Shown: piece after piece, positions 24,439 to 33,817 of the stretch
How the letters are laid out: each line of letters begins with the position of its first letter
Numbering within the stretch: the first letter of the stretch is position 1
DNA from: Acidiflorens sp963841945
Lineage (GTDB): Bacteria > Acidobacteriota > Terriglobia > Terriglobales > Acidobacteriaceae
DNA length: 64,000 bases
NCBI GenBank assembly: GCA_963841945.1
Contig: CAWJFC010000005.1
Location: 248,001-312,000 of the forward strand
Direction: 5' to 3'
Translations under genes and position numbers: made by a program
The notes under the pieces: model-generated
Seen by the model: the letters and a program-made list of their open reading frames with translations, nothing else
Database searches by the model: none
What the model was told of the DNA's origin: nothing

Positions 24439-25644
24439 ATGTCCGATTCCCTTCTCCGCTATCGCACCGAGTTCCCAATCCTCGAGCGCACCAATTACAT
24501 GATCTCGAACTCCCTCGGCGCCATGCCGCGCGCGGTCTATGACGCGCTCAAGGGCTACGCCGATATCTGGGCCACGCGCGGCGTTCGGGCCTGGCAGGAG
24601 CGCTGGTGGATGCTCGCCCTCGACGTCGGCAACGAGATCGGTGCGCTCATGCATGCGCCCGCGAATTCCGTGTCCGTTCATCAGAATGTCACCACCTGCC
24701 AGGCCATCGTCGCCTCCTGCTTTGATTTTTCCGGCAAGCGCAACAAGGTCGTCTACAGCGATCTGAATTTCCCCAGCGTCATGTACTTCTGGGAGGCGCA
24801 ACGCCCGCTCGGCGCGCGCGTTCACATGATTAAGAGCGACGACGGCAAGACCGACGACGGCATTCACGTCCCCACTGAGCGCCTGCTCGATGCCATCGAC
24901 GATCAGACCCTCATCGTCCCCATCTCGCATGTTATTTTTCGCAGCTCTTACATCCAGGACGCGCAGGCCATCATTGAAAAGGCGCATAAAGTCGGCGCAC
25001 ACGTCGTACTCGATACCTTCCAATCGCTCGGCAGCGTGCCCGTCGATGTACAAGCGCTCAACGTCGATTTCTGTTGCGGTGGCGTGCTCAAGTGGCTCTG
25101 CGGGGGCCCGGGTGTCGCTTATCTCTACGTGCGGCCCGATCTTGGCAAGAAGCTTGAGCCCAGGCTCACGGGCTGGTTCGCCCACGAAAATTCATTCGAA
25201 TTCGCCACTGGCCCCATTCGTTATGCCGATCCGCCCCTGCGCTTCATGAACGGAACCACCCACATTCCCGCGCTTGAAGCTTGCCGCCCCGGCTTGCAGA
25301 TCATCACCGAAGTCGGCGTAGAACAAATCCGCAAAAAATCACAGCGCCAGACCGCCCGCCTCATCGAACTCGCCGATCATCACGGCTGGCGCATCAATAC
25401 CCCGCGCGATCCCGAAAAGCGCGGCGGCACCGTCTCCATCGATATGCCCGATTCGCAAGCCATCAGCCGCGAATTGCTCGCGCGCGAGATTCTGGTGGAC
25501 TGGCGCCCACGCGCCGGCGTCCGCTTCGCGCCCCACTTCTACAACACCGACGAAGAGGTCGATGCCGCCATCGCGGCCGTCGCCGCCATCCTGAAGGACA
25601 AAGAGGTAGAGAAAGAGAAAGAGAAAGAACGCGTCTCGGCATAA
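24439..25644 (+). CDS. Class V aminotransferase, kynureninase-like PLP enzyme
   Basis: A 401-residue PLP-dependent enzyme of the aminotransferase class V fold. YMISNSLGAMPRAVYDAL opens the catalytic domain; VVLDTFQSLGSVPVDV contains the cofactor-binding Asp, and the Schiff-base Lys is in CCGGVLKWLCGGPG, a pattern shared with kynureninase. HENSFEF and NGTTHIPALEA are substrate-side segments. The tail KDKEVEKEKEKERVSA is highly charged and encoded by short gagaaa repeats. Real substrate uncertain: kynurenine hydrolysis is possible, but no other kyn genes are nearby. Confidence 0.8.
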   Translation: MSDSLLRYRTEFPILERTNYMISNSLGAMPRAVYDALKGYADIWATRGVRAWQERWWMLALDVGNEIGALMHAPANSVSVHQNVTTCQAIVASCFDFSGKRNKVVYSDLNFPSVMYFWEAQRPLGARVHMIKSDDGKTDDGIHVPTERLLDAIDDQTLIVPISHVIFRSSYIQDAQAIIEKAHKVGAHVVLDTFQSLGSVPVDVQALNVDFCCGGVLKWLCGGPGVAYLYVRPDLGKKLEPRLTGWFAHENSFEFATGPIRYADPPLRFMNGTTHIPALEACRPGLQIITEVGVEQIRKKSQRQTARLIELADHHGWRINTPRDPEKRGGTVSIDMPDSQAISRELLAREILVDWRPRAGVRFAPHFYNTDEEVDAAIAAVAAILKDKEVEKEKEKERVSA

Positions 25645-25690
25645 GGCCGAGTTCCCGCCGACTTCCCGCCAGGATGCCGCCGCGATCCGT

Positions 25691-25721
25691 TACTTCCGTA
25701 AGCCGGTACTTCCGTAAGCCG
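25691..25721. repeat. 16-base tandem repeat
   Basis: tacttccgtaagccg at 25691-25705 and again at 25707-25721, in the spacer after the PLP enzyme. Confidence 0.85.
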
Positions 25722-25834
25722 ACGCCGAGTGTTTTTCCGGGCCTCGGCCCGTGCCCTTTTCTATGCTTGTAAGTGGAACTCCGCCGTCTTCCGCCTGAGA
25801 TCGCGCGTGGGAGACTGCGGGTTCCGCTCGCGAC

Positions 25835-26949
25835 GTGTATTCCCTTCTTCAATTTCTCGATGGCAACCAGTGGCTGCTGGGCGGCTCGGCAGCCGCCGGT
25901 CTCGGCCTGTGTTTCTTCTTTTGGGGAGTTCGGTTTTTCTTCCGCACAAGCGCTGCAGAAAGCATTTCCCGTGCAGATCTCCGCGCCGCGACCCCGGGGC
26001 CTGCCACTTTCGCCGGCACAGCCGGAGGCCAGCGCACACTCTCCGCGCCCATTACGGGCAAGGAATGTTACGTCTACCGCGCCATTATCTGGCAGCAAGA
26101 GCCGGACGACAAAGCAGAATGGAAGAGTATTGCCGAGGAAACCGGATACCTTACTTTCCTCATCGAAGACTCGACCGGAAAAATTTCGGTGGAACCCCGC
26201 GGAGCAGAACTCGATTTGCGACAGTGCTTCGAGCAGCAATACGATCCGTCCGCCAAGGAGCAACCGCTCCCCGAGCGGATTGCGACTTTCATGTCTCGCA
26301 ATGGAGTCGCTCCTGCCCGTCCCATCCGCGTGGAAGAATGTTGTCTAACACCGTCGAGTCCCGTATCTGTTACGGGAACAATGATGTTACGGGAACAATG
26401 ACCGTTACGGGAACAATGTCCGAATCAGCCAGCCCCAACCCGGCCGCGTCTGCCCAACTCCGGGAAACCCAGCACCGGGAAATCCAGCGCCAGCAGACCC
26501 CGCCGCCCGAGGTCGTCCGCCTTTCCAGCGGACCCCTCCCGACCTCGACCACGCAAATGTCCCAGCAAGCCAAGATCGCCGCCGCCCTGAGCCGGGCGGG
26601 TCTGCAAACAGATATTTGGACGCGCGCCGAGGTCCAAGCCCCAAGTCTCTCCCCAATCAGCGTTACAGAAAAGATCCAGATGGACTCCCGCACTGCGCCG
26701 TCCTCCACCACGCCCCCGAACGATGCCACTCCCGAGCCCAGCCTGCTCGCGGAATGTTCCTCCCCATCCCGCTTCGTGATCGCCAAAGGATCGGACGATT
26801 CCCGCTTCCTGATCTCGAACCACAATCATCCTCCGAATCCCAGAGTCGACTGGAAATCCGCGCTTCTCGTAGTAGCTGGCTCAACCCTAACCGTTCTCGG
26901 AGTCTGGGTTCTGCTGCTCGGGCACAACCTGCCCCGGATTCCAAGATAG
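25835..26949 (+). CDS. GIDE-like (E3 ubiquitin ligase-family) membrane protein, frameshifted at a tandem repeat
   Basis: N-terminal helix WLLGGSAAAGLGLCFFFWGV, then a GIDE-type domain: LSAPITGKECYVYRAIIWQQ, WKSIAEETGYLTFLIEDSTG and RIATFMSRNGVAPARPIRVEE. In this frame translation stops soon after VSVTGTM. In the next frame the protein resumes with VTGTM repeats, PPEVVRLSSGPLPTSTTQMS, FVIAKGSDDSRFLISN and a C-terminal helix (ALLVVAGSTLTVLGVWVLLL). The frames meet in a three-copy repeat at 26369-26421 whose first unit is 17 rather than 18 bases. The domain recalls eukaryotic MUL1/GIDE membrane proteins; bacterial members lack a RING here, so ligase activity should not be assumed. The start is uncertain; the frame opens at 25835. 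Confidence 0.6.
26369..26421. repeat. Three-copy tandem repeat, 17/18/18 bases, inside the GIDE-like gene
   Basis: gttacgggaacaatg plus two or three bases occurs three times at 26369-26385, 26386-26403 and 26404-26421. The 17-base first copy shifts the reading frame. Confidence 0.92.
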
Positions 26950-27003
26950 CCACGCCAGCAAGATCACCAACGTCCGCAAAGAAAAGCAGCCCGAAAACCA
27001 AAG

Positions 27004-27047
27004 CCTTCGTGATACTTCGTGACCTTGGTGGTTGAGCGTTTTGTGGC
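27004..27047. repeat. Dispersed CTTCGTG..CCTTGGTGG repeat
   Basis: ccttcgtga, tacttcgtga, ccttggtgg then ttgagcgttttgtgg. Similar sequence occurs at 54220-54246 and, inverted, at 59390-59418. The 26950-27178 spacer holds nothing else that I recognise. Confidence 0.65.
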
Positions 27048-27178
27048 CCGCTCCGTCAAACTCACCCGCCCGCCAGACAAGATACCTCCATCACAGCCAC
27101 CCGCGCCCGCCATCGTCCCAATCTCACTCCTCGGACTGGACTTACGTTTTTTCCCCGCGCCGCACCTCGTGATTTACA

Positions 27179-27973
27179 ATGCTCCCATCGATGGCCGCGC
27201 TGAACGATCCCGTCCGTATCGGAATCCTCGGCGACTTCAACCCTGAATTCCGCTCCCACCACGCCACCAACGACGCGCTCCAGCACGCCGCCCGCAAACT
27301 CAATCTTGAAGTCGAATCCAGGTGGCTGCCGACCCCGTCGCTCATCGAGCCCGGCGCCGCTGCCCTCCTCGATTCCTACGATGGCTTTTTGGCTTCACCC
27401 GGCAGCCCCTACAAAAGCTTCGATGGCATGCTCAAGGGAATTGAATTCGCGCGCGTCAACGACCGCCCGTTTCTCGGCACCTGCGGTGGTTTTCAATACG
27501 CGCTCATCGAGTGCGCCCGCAATGTGATCGGCATCGCCGACGCGAATACCGCCGAAGAGGATCCGAACGGCAAGAACATCGTCATCTATCCAGTCGCGTG
27601 CGCCGTGCCCGACCGCGCCCAGGGCGCGCCCAAGCTCTCCGGAATCGGCCCCGGGATTCGCCTCGCGCCTGGCTCGTTTCTCGCCGGCCACTACGGCGAA
27701 AAGGAAATCATTAAAGAAGAGTTCTTCTGCAACTTCGAGGTCAATCCCGAATTCGAATGGACCGCTATGGAAGCCGGTTTCCCGATCGTCGCTCGCGGCT
27801 CGCAGGGAGAGTGCCGGGCCTTCGAATCGCCCGCCCACCAGTTTTTCATTGCCACTCTTTTTCAGCCGCAGCTCAGCTCGCGCGAGGGCCATCCTCATCC
27901 TCTGGTCGTCGCTTTCGTCCAGGCGGTCGCCGAATATCACCGCAAGCGCCTCGACGATTCCATCCTCGCCTGA
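27179..27973 (+). CDS. Stand-alone class I glutamine amidotransferase-like protein, CTP-synthase related
   Basis: A 264-residue protein resembling the C-terminal amidotransferase half of CTP synthase without the synthetase half. RIGILGDFNPEFRSHHAT starts the domain and GFLASPGSPYKSFDGMLKGIEFA is the oxyanion region. The nucleophile elbow is FLGTCGGFQYALIE. The final catalytic region is ESPAHQFFIATLFQPQL, where the canonical His-x-Glu dyad is not clearly intact. So hydrolysis of glutamine is plausible but not certain. Start may be ATG 27179 or 27191. Partner synthase unknown. Confidence 0.75.
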   Translation: MLPSMAALNDPVRIGILGDFNPEFRSHHATNDALQHAARKLNLEVESRWLPTPSLIEPGAAALLDSYDGFLASPGSPYKSFDGMLKGIEFARVNDRPFLGTCGGFQYALIECARNVIGIADANTAEEDPNGKNIVIYPVACAVPDRAQGAPKLSGIGPGIRLAPGSFLAGHYGEKEIIKEEFFCNFEVNPEFEWTAMEAGFPIVARGSQGECRAFESPAHQFFIATLFQPQLSSREGHPHPLVVAFVQAVAEYHRKRLDDSILA

Positions 27974-28051
27974 AGCAACGCTCTTCGATAATCACCTCTC
28001 ACACGCCATCACCGCGGCGACCTAAAAAGAACTAGGAACCACGTTTTGCTT

Positions 28052-28083
28052 TTCTCCGTGTCTCCGTGCCTCCGTGGTGAACC
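28052..28083. repeat. Dispersed CACGGAGGCACGGAGACACGGAG repeat (minus orientation)
   Basis: ttctccgtg, tctccgtg, cctccgtgg, tgaacc: the clearest member of the CACGGAGA family here. The 27974-28225 spacer otherwise shows nothing I recognise. Confidence 0.75.
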
Positions 28084-28225
28084 AATACCCATGACTTTCG
28101 TTACCATAATGAAGAGTTACCCTGCCCTCCGACCTTCACCAGTCTGCGAAACTTGATGAAGGCTGTTCGAGCCGGAACTGGCCCGCCAGCGACTATCTCA
28201 AGTTTCCCGATCACGAGGACAAACT

Positions 28226-30541
28226 GTGAGCTCGAAGCCGATGCCGGCAATGGAAGTTGCACCCGTAAACCCCGCCACCAAATCACCCGAGCAATCAGGC
28301 GCAGGCGGCGGTCAACGCTGGTTCTTCGCTTTCTTTCTGGTCTCCGGCTTTTGCAGCATTCTCTACGAACTCATCTGGCTTCGTCTGGCCATGGCGCAAT
28401 TCGGCGTTACCACGCCCATGATCTCCATCGTGCTTTCGAGCTTCATGGGAGGACTCGGCGTCGGCTCCCTGGCCGCCGGAAGTCTCGTGCGCCGTTATGC
28501 CCACCGGCTGACGATTCCGCCGCTGCAACTTTACGCCGCCGCTGAAATTCTGATTGGCTGTTCCGCCGTCGTCGTTCCCTTGGAACTGCTCGCCGGCCGC
28601 TACGTTCTCGAACATCTCGGTCAAACTCTGTCACTCTCCTCTGCCGGATACTACATCGCGGCCGGCATTTGGCTGGCCTGCACACTCGTCCCGTGGTGTG
28701 CTTGCATGGGAGCAACCATTCCGCTCGGCATGTTTGCCATTCGCAGCGGCAAACAAATCGAATCTCGCCGCTCCTTCAGCTTCCTCTATCTCGCCAATGT
28801 TCTGGGCGCGGTCGCCGGTTCGCTGATTCCACTTCTGCTGATCGAGGAACTCGGCTTCAACTCAACCCTGCTAATCGGGATGATGCTCAACCTTGCCATC
28901 TCCGGAATGGCTCTGCGCCTCTCGGCGCAGCAATCGCCCGCAGCCGCCACCACTGCCGGAAACATTGTTGTCGAGAAAAGAGACAATTATTTTGACAGCG
29001 AGCAGAGCGACCGCGACCGCGCTCCTGCTCCAGGGCGCCACATGCTCAGTAATGGCACGCTCTGGCTGCTCTTCGCCACCGGCCTCACCAGCATGGGGCT
29101 AGAAGTTGTCTGGACGCGCCTCTACACCATCTTTGTCGGCACCTTCGTCTACTCCTTCGCCACCATCCTCGGCGTGTACCTCGCCGCAACCTTCATCGGA
29201 TCGACCATCTATCGCGTCTGGAGCCGCCGCCATGCCAACGAGTCGCCGCTGATATGGCTCTTCGTTTGGCTCGCCGCCCTGACTCCATTGCTCACCGCCG
29301 ACATGCGCGTCGGCCTCCCGGCATGGCTGCGTGTTCCCCTCGGCATCGCGGCATTCAGCGGCCTGCTTGGCTTCATCACACCTCGTCTCGTCGATCGTTT
29401 TTCGGAGGGCGATCCCGACCGCGCCGGCTTTGGATACGCCGTCAATGTCGCCGGCTGTATTCTCGGGCCGCTGGTCGCCGGCTTTTTGTTATTGCCCAAT
29501 TTCGACGAGCGTTACGCTCTGACGGCTTTGGCTCTGCCGTGGCTGGCCGTGGGCGTGGCATTCGCCTTCAAACGTGTCCCCGGATCGGCTAGGCCCCTTA
29601 TCGGTGCAACCGCTCTCGTTGCCGCCGTAATACTGTTCGCATCTTTCTTACTGATCGCCCGAACCCGCAGCTATGTGCAGGAAGTGGCAGGCACCGCGGT
29701 CCGCCGCGACAACACTGCGACCGTCATCGCCGGCGGCCAGGGCATGGACAAAAATCTCTTCGTCAACGGCATCAGCATGACCATCCTCACGCCCATCACC
29801 AAGATGATGTCGGCCATGCCGCTCGCCTTCCTCGACCATGCTCCGCACAACGCGCTCGTCATCTGCTTCGGCATGGGCACCACCCATCGCTCGATGCTCA
29901 CCTGGGGAATCGATTCCACCGTCGTCGACCTCGTCCCCAGCGTGCCCAAACTCTTCTGGTATTTCCACGCCGATGCCCGGCAGGTTCTCGCCAATCCGCA
30001 CTCCCACGTCGTCATCGACGATGGCCGCCGCTTCCTCGAACGCACCACCGAGCAATATGACGTCATCGTCATCGATCCGCCGCCACCGATCGGCGCCGCC
30101 GGTTCGAGCCTGCTCTACTCGCGCGAATTTTATTCTGCCGCCAAAAAACGTCTGCGCCCCGACGGCATCCTTCAACAATGGTTTCCCGGCGGCGACTACG
30201 CCGACGCCGCCTCCATCGCCCGCGCCCTGCGCGATTCGTTCCCATATGTTCGCGCCTTCAAATCCATCTCCGGTTGGGGCGTCCACTACCTCGCCAGCCG
30301 CCAGCCAATTCCCAATCTTTCCGCCGCCGAACTGGCCCGTCGTATGCCGCCCAGAGCCGCCGCCGACCTCGTCGAATGGGGACCGTTCCCCACTCCCGAG
30401 CAGCAATTCGATGGCGTGCTGAAAAATGAATTGCCGATCGATTGGATTATTTCGCTCGATAAGAACGCGCCCGCCATGGAGGACGACCGCCCCGTAAACG
30501 AGTACTACCTCCTGCGCGAAATCCGCGCTTCGCTCCACTAG
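28226..30541 (+). CDS. Fused membrane transporter-like / spermidine-synthase-like protein
   Basis: A 771-residue protein. After a short hydrophilic start (GTG at 28226; ATGs at 28241 and 28250 are alternatives) come about a dozen predicted helices, the first WFFAFFLVSGFCSILYELIWL with the typical ILYELIWLR motif. The C-terminal third is a spermidine-synthase-like Rossmann domain: ALVICFGMGTTHRSML is the glycine-rich nucleotide motif, then YDVIVIDPPPPIGAAGSSLLY and LRPDGILQQWFPGG. Family members are often annotated fused MFS/spermidine synthase. The actual reaction is unknown, and no polyamine genes are adjacent. Confidence 0.82.
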   Translation: MSSKPMPAMEVAPVNPATKSPEQSGAGGGQRWFFAFFLVSGFCSILYELIWLRLAMAQFGVTTPMISIVLSSFMGGLGVGSLAAGSLVRRYAHRLTIPPLQLYAAAEILIGCSAVVVPLELLAGRYVLEHLGQTLSLSSAGYYIAAGIWLACTLVPWCACMGATIPLGMFAIRSGKQIESRRSFSFLYLANVLGAVAGSLIPLLLIEELGFNSTLLIGMMLNLAISGMALRLSAQQSPAAATTAGNIVVEKRDNYFDSEQSDRDRAPAPGRHMLSNGTLWLLFATGLTSMGLEVVWTRLYTIFVGTFVYSFATILGVYLAATFIGSTIYRVWSRRHANESPLIWLFVWLAALTPLLTADMRVGLPAWLRVPLGIAAFSGLLGFITPRLVDRFSEGDPDRAGFGYAVNVAGCILGPLVAGFLLLPNFDERYALTALALPWLAVGVAFAFKRVPGSARPLIGATALVAAVILFASFLLIARTRSYVQEVAGTAVRRDNTATVIAGGQGMDKNLFVNGISMTILTPITKMMSAMPLAFLDHAPHNALVICFGMGTTHRSMLTWGIDSTVVDLVPSVPKLFWYFHADARQVLANPHSHVVIDDGRRFLERTTEQYDVIVIDPPPPIGAAGSSLLYSREFYSAAKKRLRPDGILQQWFPGGDYADAASIARALRDSFPYVRAFKSISGWGVHYLASRQPIPNLSAAELARRMPPRAAADLVEWGPFPTPEQQFDGVLKNELPIDWIISLDKNAPAMEDDRPVNEYYLLREIRASLH

Positions 30542-30578
30542 CACCGGAAAAAACTGGAGTCCCTTAGGGTTTGGGAAG

Positions 30579-30660
30579 GGCACGGCTTTAGCCGTGCCGT
30601 CAAGCACCCCACCCATGGCGAGCTTTAGCCCCTGAGGGGCCGAACTCCCCGCCAAAAAGC
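30579..30660. repeat. REP-like palindromes after the spermidine-synthase-like gene
   Basis: ggcacggc-ttta-gccgtgcc is a perfect hairpin at 30580-30599. It is followed by gcgagctttagcccctgaggggc. Both share the gctttagcc core found at 32086 and 32342. Confidence 0.75.
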
Positions 30661-30713
30661 GGACTGTGACGGTGTTTCTGTCTGCTTTAAAACATGCTCG
30701 AATGAACCCAACC

Positions 30714-31133
30714 CTACATCCCGAATCCCGACCCCAGCAAGCTATAAAGCAAGATCGCCAGCACGATCACCGTAAACACCACATACATCCGGTCGCGCTC
30801 AATCGAAAATCCCACAATCGAAAACGCCACGCGCGCAATCGGAGTAGCAATCAGCAGCAGCAACCCCAGCTGAATCCATCCCCTTCCATGTCCGCCGCGC
30901 ACGCTCTCAATCACTCCCGGAATCGTCCGGAAATCCGACGGTTCGCCGCGAAATATCTTGTAATCCGCCATCTCCCGCGCATGCCGGTATAGATAAATGC
31001 AAGCCCCCACCACCACCACCAGCGCCGAGAGCATCACGCCCGTCCGCAGCAGGTTCCCGAGAATGACCTCCAGGCGCTTATCCCGCCATGGCTGCGGCTT
31101 GAACTCGGCAAACTCGTGCAAACCACTCGGCAT
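30714..31133 (-). CDS. DUF1634 membrane protein
   Basis: About 139 residues with three hydrophobic segments (NLLRTGVMLSALVVVVGACIYLY, IQLGLLLLIATPIARVAFSI, MYVVFTVIVLAILLYSLLG). This is a DUF1634 protein, commonly encoded next to a TauE/SafE permease. The ATG at 31133 overlaps the TauE stop by one base (TGATG), which indicates translational coupling. The family appears to be a partner of the exporter, but its role is not established. Confidence 0.85.
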   Translation of the reverse strand: MPSGLHEFAEFKPQPWRDKRLEVILGNLLRTGVMLSALVVVVGACIYLYRHAREMADYKIFRGEPSDFRTIPGVIESVRGGHGRGWIQLGLLLLIATPIARVAFSIVGFSIERDRMYVVFTVIVLAILLYSLLGSGFGM

Positions 31134-31969
31134 CAGAGTCCACCCCACAATCCCTTGTAAAGCATCTGCAATCCCAGCACCAGAATCACAATGCTGAACA
31201 CCAGCCGCAGTGACGCCGTCTCCGCCTTCACCAGAATCCGCGTCCCCAGCAGCGATCCCGCCAGCACTCCCAGCATCACCGGCATCGCCAGTCCCGGATC
31301 GACATATCCGCGGCTCAAATAGACCCCCGCGCTCGCCGCCGCCGTCACCCCGATCATGAAGTTGCTGGTCGTCGTTGAAACCTTAAACGGAATCCGCATC
31401 GCCTGGTCCATGGCCAGCACCTTCACCGCGCCCGACCCAATCCCCAGCAAACCCGACAGCGTGCCCGCCCCAAACATCAGGCTGAATCCCGTCGGCACAT
31501 TCTGTACGTTGTATTGCCGCTGCCCTTCGAGATCGTGAAAACTGCCATTCAGACGCAGCTTCGTAGCCAGCGCGTCCGGCGGCAAATTGCGCTGCGCCTG
31601 CGGACGCGGCCGCCGCGACAGATACGCCGAATACAGCAGCACTACTCCAAAAATCACGGCGATCACCCGCACTGGCATCCGCGTCGCCAAAAACGCTCCC
31701 AGTAGCGCCCCCGAAGTAGTCGCAATCTCCAAAAACATCCCAATCCGAATGTTCGAAATCCCTTCCTTCACATAAGCCGCCGCCGCGCCCGAAGACGTCG
31801 CGATCACCGACACCAGCGACGCCCCAATCGCATACCGAATATCGACATGAAAGAGGATCGTCAGCAGCGGCACCAGCACCACGCCGCCGCCCAGGCCGGT
31901 CAGCGACCCCAGCAGTCCCGCCGCAAACGACAAGGCTGCGACCAGCAAGGTAAAGAGCAGGATGGTCAT
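31133..31969 (-). CDS. TauE/SafE (TSUP) family membrane exporter
   Basis: A sulfite/organosulfonate exporter family protein of 278 residues from the ATG at 31969 (MTILLFTLLVAALSFAAGLLG). It has the repeated TSUP motif GSLTGLGGGVVLVPLL and a second half FGAGTLSGLLGIGSGAVKVLA, with eight or so helices. An in-frame start at 32101 would add 44 residues encoded by REP-like sequence and is rejected. Sulfur compounds are the usual substrates; here inferred. Couples to the DUF1634 gene downstream. Confidence 0.88.
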   Translation of the reverse strand: MTILLFTLLVAALSFAAGLLGSLTGLGGGVVLVPLLTILFHVDIRYAIGASLVSVIATSSGAAAAYVKEGISNIRIGMFLEIATTSGALLGAFLATRMPVRVIAVIFGVVLLYSAYLSRRPRPQAQRNLPPDALATKLRLNGSFHDLEGQRQYNVQNVPTGFSLMFGAGTLSGLLGIGSGAVKVLAMDQAMRIPFKVSTTTSNFMIGVTAAASAGVYLSRGYVDPGLAMPVMLGVLAGSLLGTRILVKAETASLRLVFSIVILVLGLQMLYKGLWGGL

Positions 31970-32601
31970 CCGATTTTGTAGAGTAACATTTTCGCGCCAG
32001 ACAGTAGCGCCGGCGCCAGGCGATGTTTTTGGGTGGCGCAGCACTTCAGTGCTGGGGTCACCGACCAACCTCAGATCGGCTTTAGCCGCCGAGGTATTCA
32101 CGCGCCCGCCCGCGCCAAAGACGCCGCCTCGCCTCGCACTCCATTCCCATCCATTGTCATCCTGAGCGAATTGAGGTAAGCGCAGCGAGCCGAACGAGCC
32201 GAAGGATCCCTACCATCTCATCCGCACCCACAGTCTCCGCTAGGCTTTCTCCGCGCTCTGGCAGGCTGCTGAAAAAGTCGCGTCGCGCTCGATTTTAGGT
32301 GGCGGGCGCTCTTAGCGCTGCGATGACTGCGTGCTTTGAATACGGCTTTAGCCGCTGAGGCGAGAAAACTCGTCCAATACCGGCTTTCTCCCGCACTCTA
32401 GGTTTCAGATTGCGCTGGGCGAAGTCGAACGATGGCGGCATCTCGCCGCAACCCGTCATCAGCTCTCTGCGACAGAAGTCGAGGCCTCTGCGTCCTCCGC
32501 GCCCACCCCGCATCTAATCTTCAGTGCTAGGATAGAAGGTTCGCCCCGACGGGCCACCGCGCCATCCGGGCAACTTTATTTTCTCGATCTCTGGAGGATG
32601 A
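31970..32601. repeat. REP-rich intergenic region upstream of trxA
   Basis: No gene fits in these 632 bases. Palindromes: cagcacttcagtgctg at 32039-32054, gatcggctttagccgccgag at 32085-32104, gcgggcgctcttagcgctgcg at 32302-32322 and ggctttagccgctgagg near 32344. A diverged copy of the GTCATCCTGAGCG motif lies at 32158-32211. The last ~80 bases contain the trxA ribosome binding site GGAGG. Confidence 0.7.
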
Positions 32602-32934
32602 ATGGCCAGCAACGCCATCGTCGAAGTCACTGACGCCAATTTTGATTCGGATGTTTTGAAGTCGGATAAACCCGTGCTGGTGGATTTCTGGGCCGCCTGG
32701 TGTGGCCCCTGCCGCGCGATCGCTCCCATCGTCGAAGAGCTAGCCGGCGAATATCAGGGCAAGGTCACCATCGGCAAAATGGATGTCGACCGCAACGGCG
32801 CCACCCCCATGCGCTATAAAGTCACCGGCATCCCAACTCTGCTCGTCTTCAAGGGCGGACAGGTCGTCGAGCAACTGGTGGGCTATCGCTCGAAAGACGA
32901 CATTCAGAAAGCTCTTGACCGGCATCTGGCGTAA
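32602..32934 (+). CDS. trxA: Thioredoxin
   Basis: A 110-residue cytoplasmic disulfide reductase. VLVDFWAAWCGPCRAIAPIV places the redox pair Cys34-Gly-Pro-Cys37, with KVTGIPTLLVFKGGQVV carrying the cis-Pro loop. The ATG is preceded by TGGAGG seven bases upstream. It can serve many partners, possibly including the peroxiredoxin and the VKOR system in this window. Confidence 0.95.
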   Translation: MASNAIVEVTDANFDSDVLKSDKPVLVDFWAAWCGPCRAIAPIVEELAGEYQGKVTIGKMDVDRNGATPMRYKVTGIPTLLVFKGGQVVEQLVGYRSKDDIQKALDRHLA

Positions 32935-33113
32935 CGCCAGTTCTTTCCGCTCAGAAAACGCTCACCGCGATCACCCAACCAGGTATCGCCGGTGAGCTGT
33001 CGGCGGCATTCCTGTCCAGACGGCATCCCCAGCCGACCGGCTTAACCGTGCCCTTTGGGATGGCATCACTGCAACGCTGCTCTCGTTCCAGAATTCGTGC
33101 TGCAATGACTCTC

Positions 33114-33141
33114 TACTGACGACCAACGACTAACGACCAGA
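33114..33141. repeat. Heptamer tandem repeat (GACTAAC type) after lexA
   Basis: Units tactgac, gaccaac, gactaac, gaccaga, ending two bases before the lexA stop codon. Confidence 0.75.
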
Positions 33142-33142
33142 T

Positions 33143-33764
33143 CTAATACTTCCGCAGCACTCCAATCACCCGCCCCTGCACCTCGACCGCCGCCGCCGGA
33201 AAAATCATCGGCTTCATCGTCAGCATTCGAAGGCTGCAATCGAATCTTCTCGCCCTCGCGGAAAAATCTCTTCAACGTAGCGTCCGCTCCATCCACCAGC
33301 GCCACCACAATATCCCCGTTATGCGCGGTCTTGCTTTTCTCGACCAGCACATAGTCGCCGTCAAGAATGGCTTCGTCCTGCATCGACTGGCCGCGCACTT
33401 CCAGCACAAACACTTCCTTGGAGCGCACAAAATCGGCCAGCGAAATCGTCTCCGGATTCTCGACGGCCTCAATCGGACGTCCCGCCGCAATCCGTCCCAA
33501 CAGCGGCAACACCACCCCGGTATTCACCGCCATCGACGCCTTCAACTTCCCCCGCGGAGCCACCAGATCGATCGACCGGCTGCGATTGTAGTCCCGCGTC
33601 AGCAGTCCCTTTTTCTCCAGATTGGTGATGTGCTTATGAACGGTCGCGAGCGAATTAAGCCCCATCGCCTCTTTAATCTCTTCAAACGAAGGAGAGTATC
33701 CCTTCTCCGAAACAAACCGCGAAAGGAAGTCATAAACCTCATGCTGTCGTCGAGTGATCGCCAT
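33143..33764 (-). CDS. lexA: LexA repressor, frameshifted near the C-terminus
   Basis: SOS-response repressor. N-terminal winged helix MAITRRQHEVYDFLSRFVSEKGYSP with the LNSLATVHKHITNLEKKG recognition region; autocleavage site GRIAAGRP; catalytic Ser in VRGQSMQDE and Lys in ATLKRFF. After LQPSNA the frame goes off, but the +1 frame reads MKPMIFPAAAVEVQGRVIGVLRKY and stops at TAG 33143-33145, which is the normal LexA C-terminus. One extra base near 33219-33224 is enough. The sequence may be an error, since a truncated LexA would lose part of its dimer domain. Cleavage is stimulated by RecA in known systems. Confidence 0.92.
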
Positions 33765-33817
33765 GCGCCCAGCCTAGGCGAAGAAGAAGCGAATGTCAAG
33801 AAGAGAGGCGAAGAGAG

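Noticed and set aside
25729..26368. Open frame upstream of VTGTM repeat in the second GIDE frame
   Set aside because: It is out of frame with the GIDE domain homology and is Arg/Ser-rich shadow sequence until the repeat.
31970..32101. Longer N-terminus of the TauE gene
   Set aside because: The extra 44 residues are encoded by REP-like sequence; MTILLF at 31969 is a normal TSUP start.
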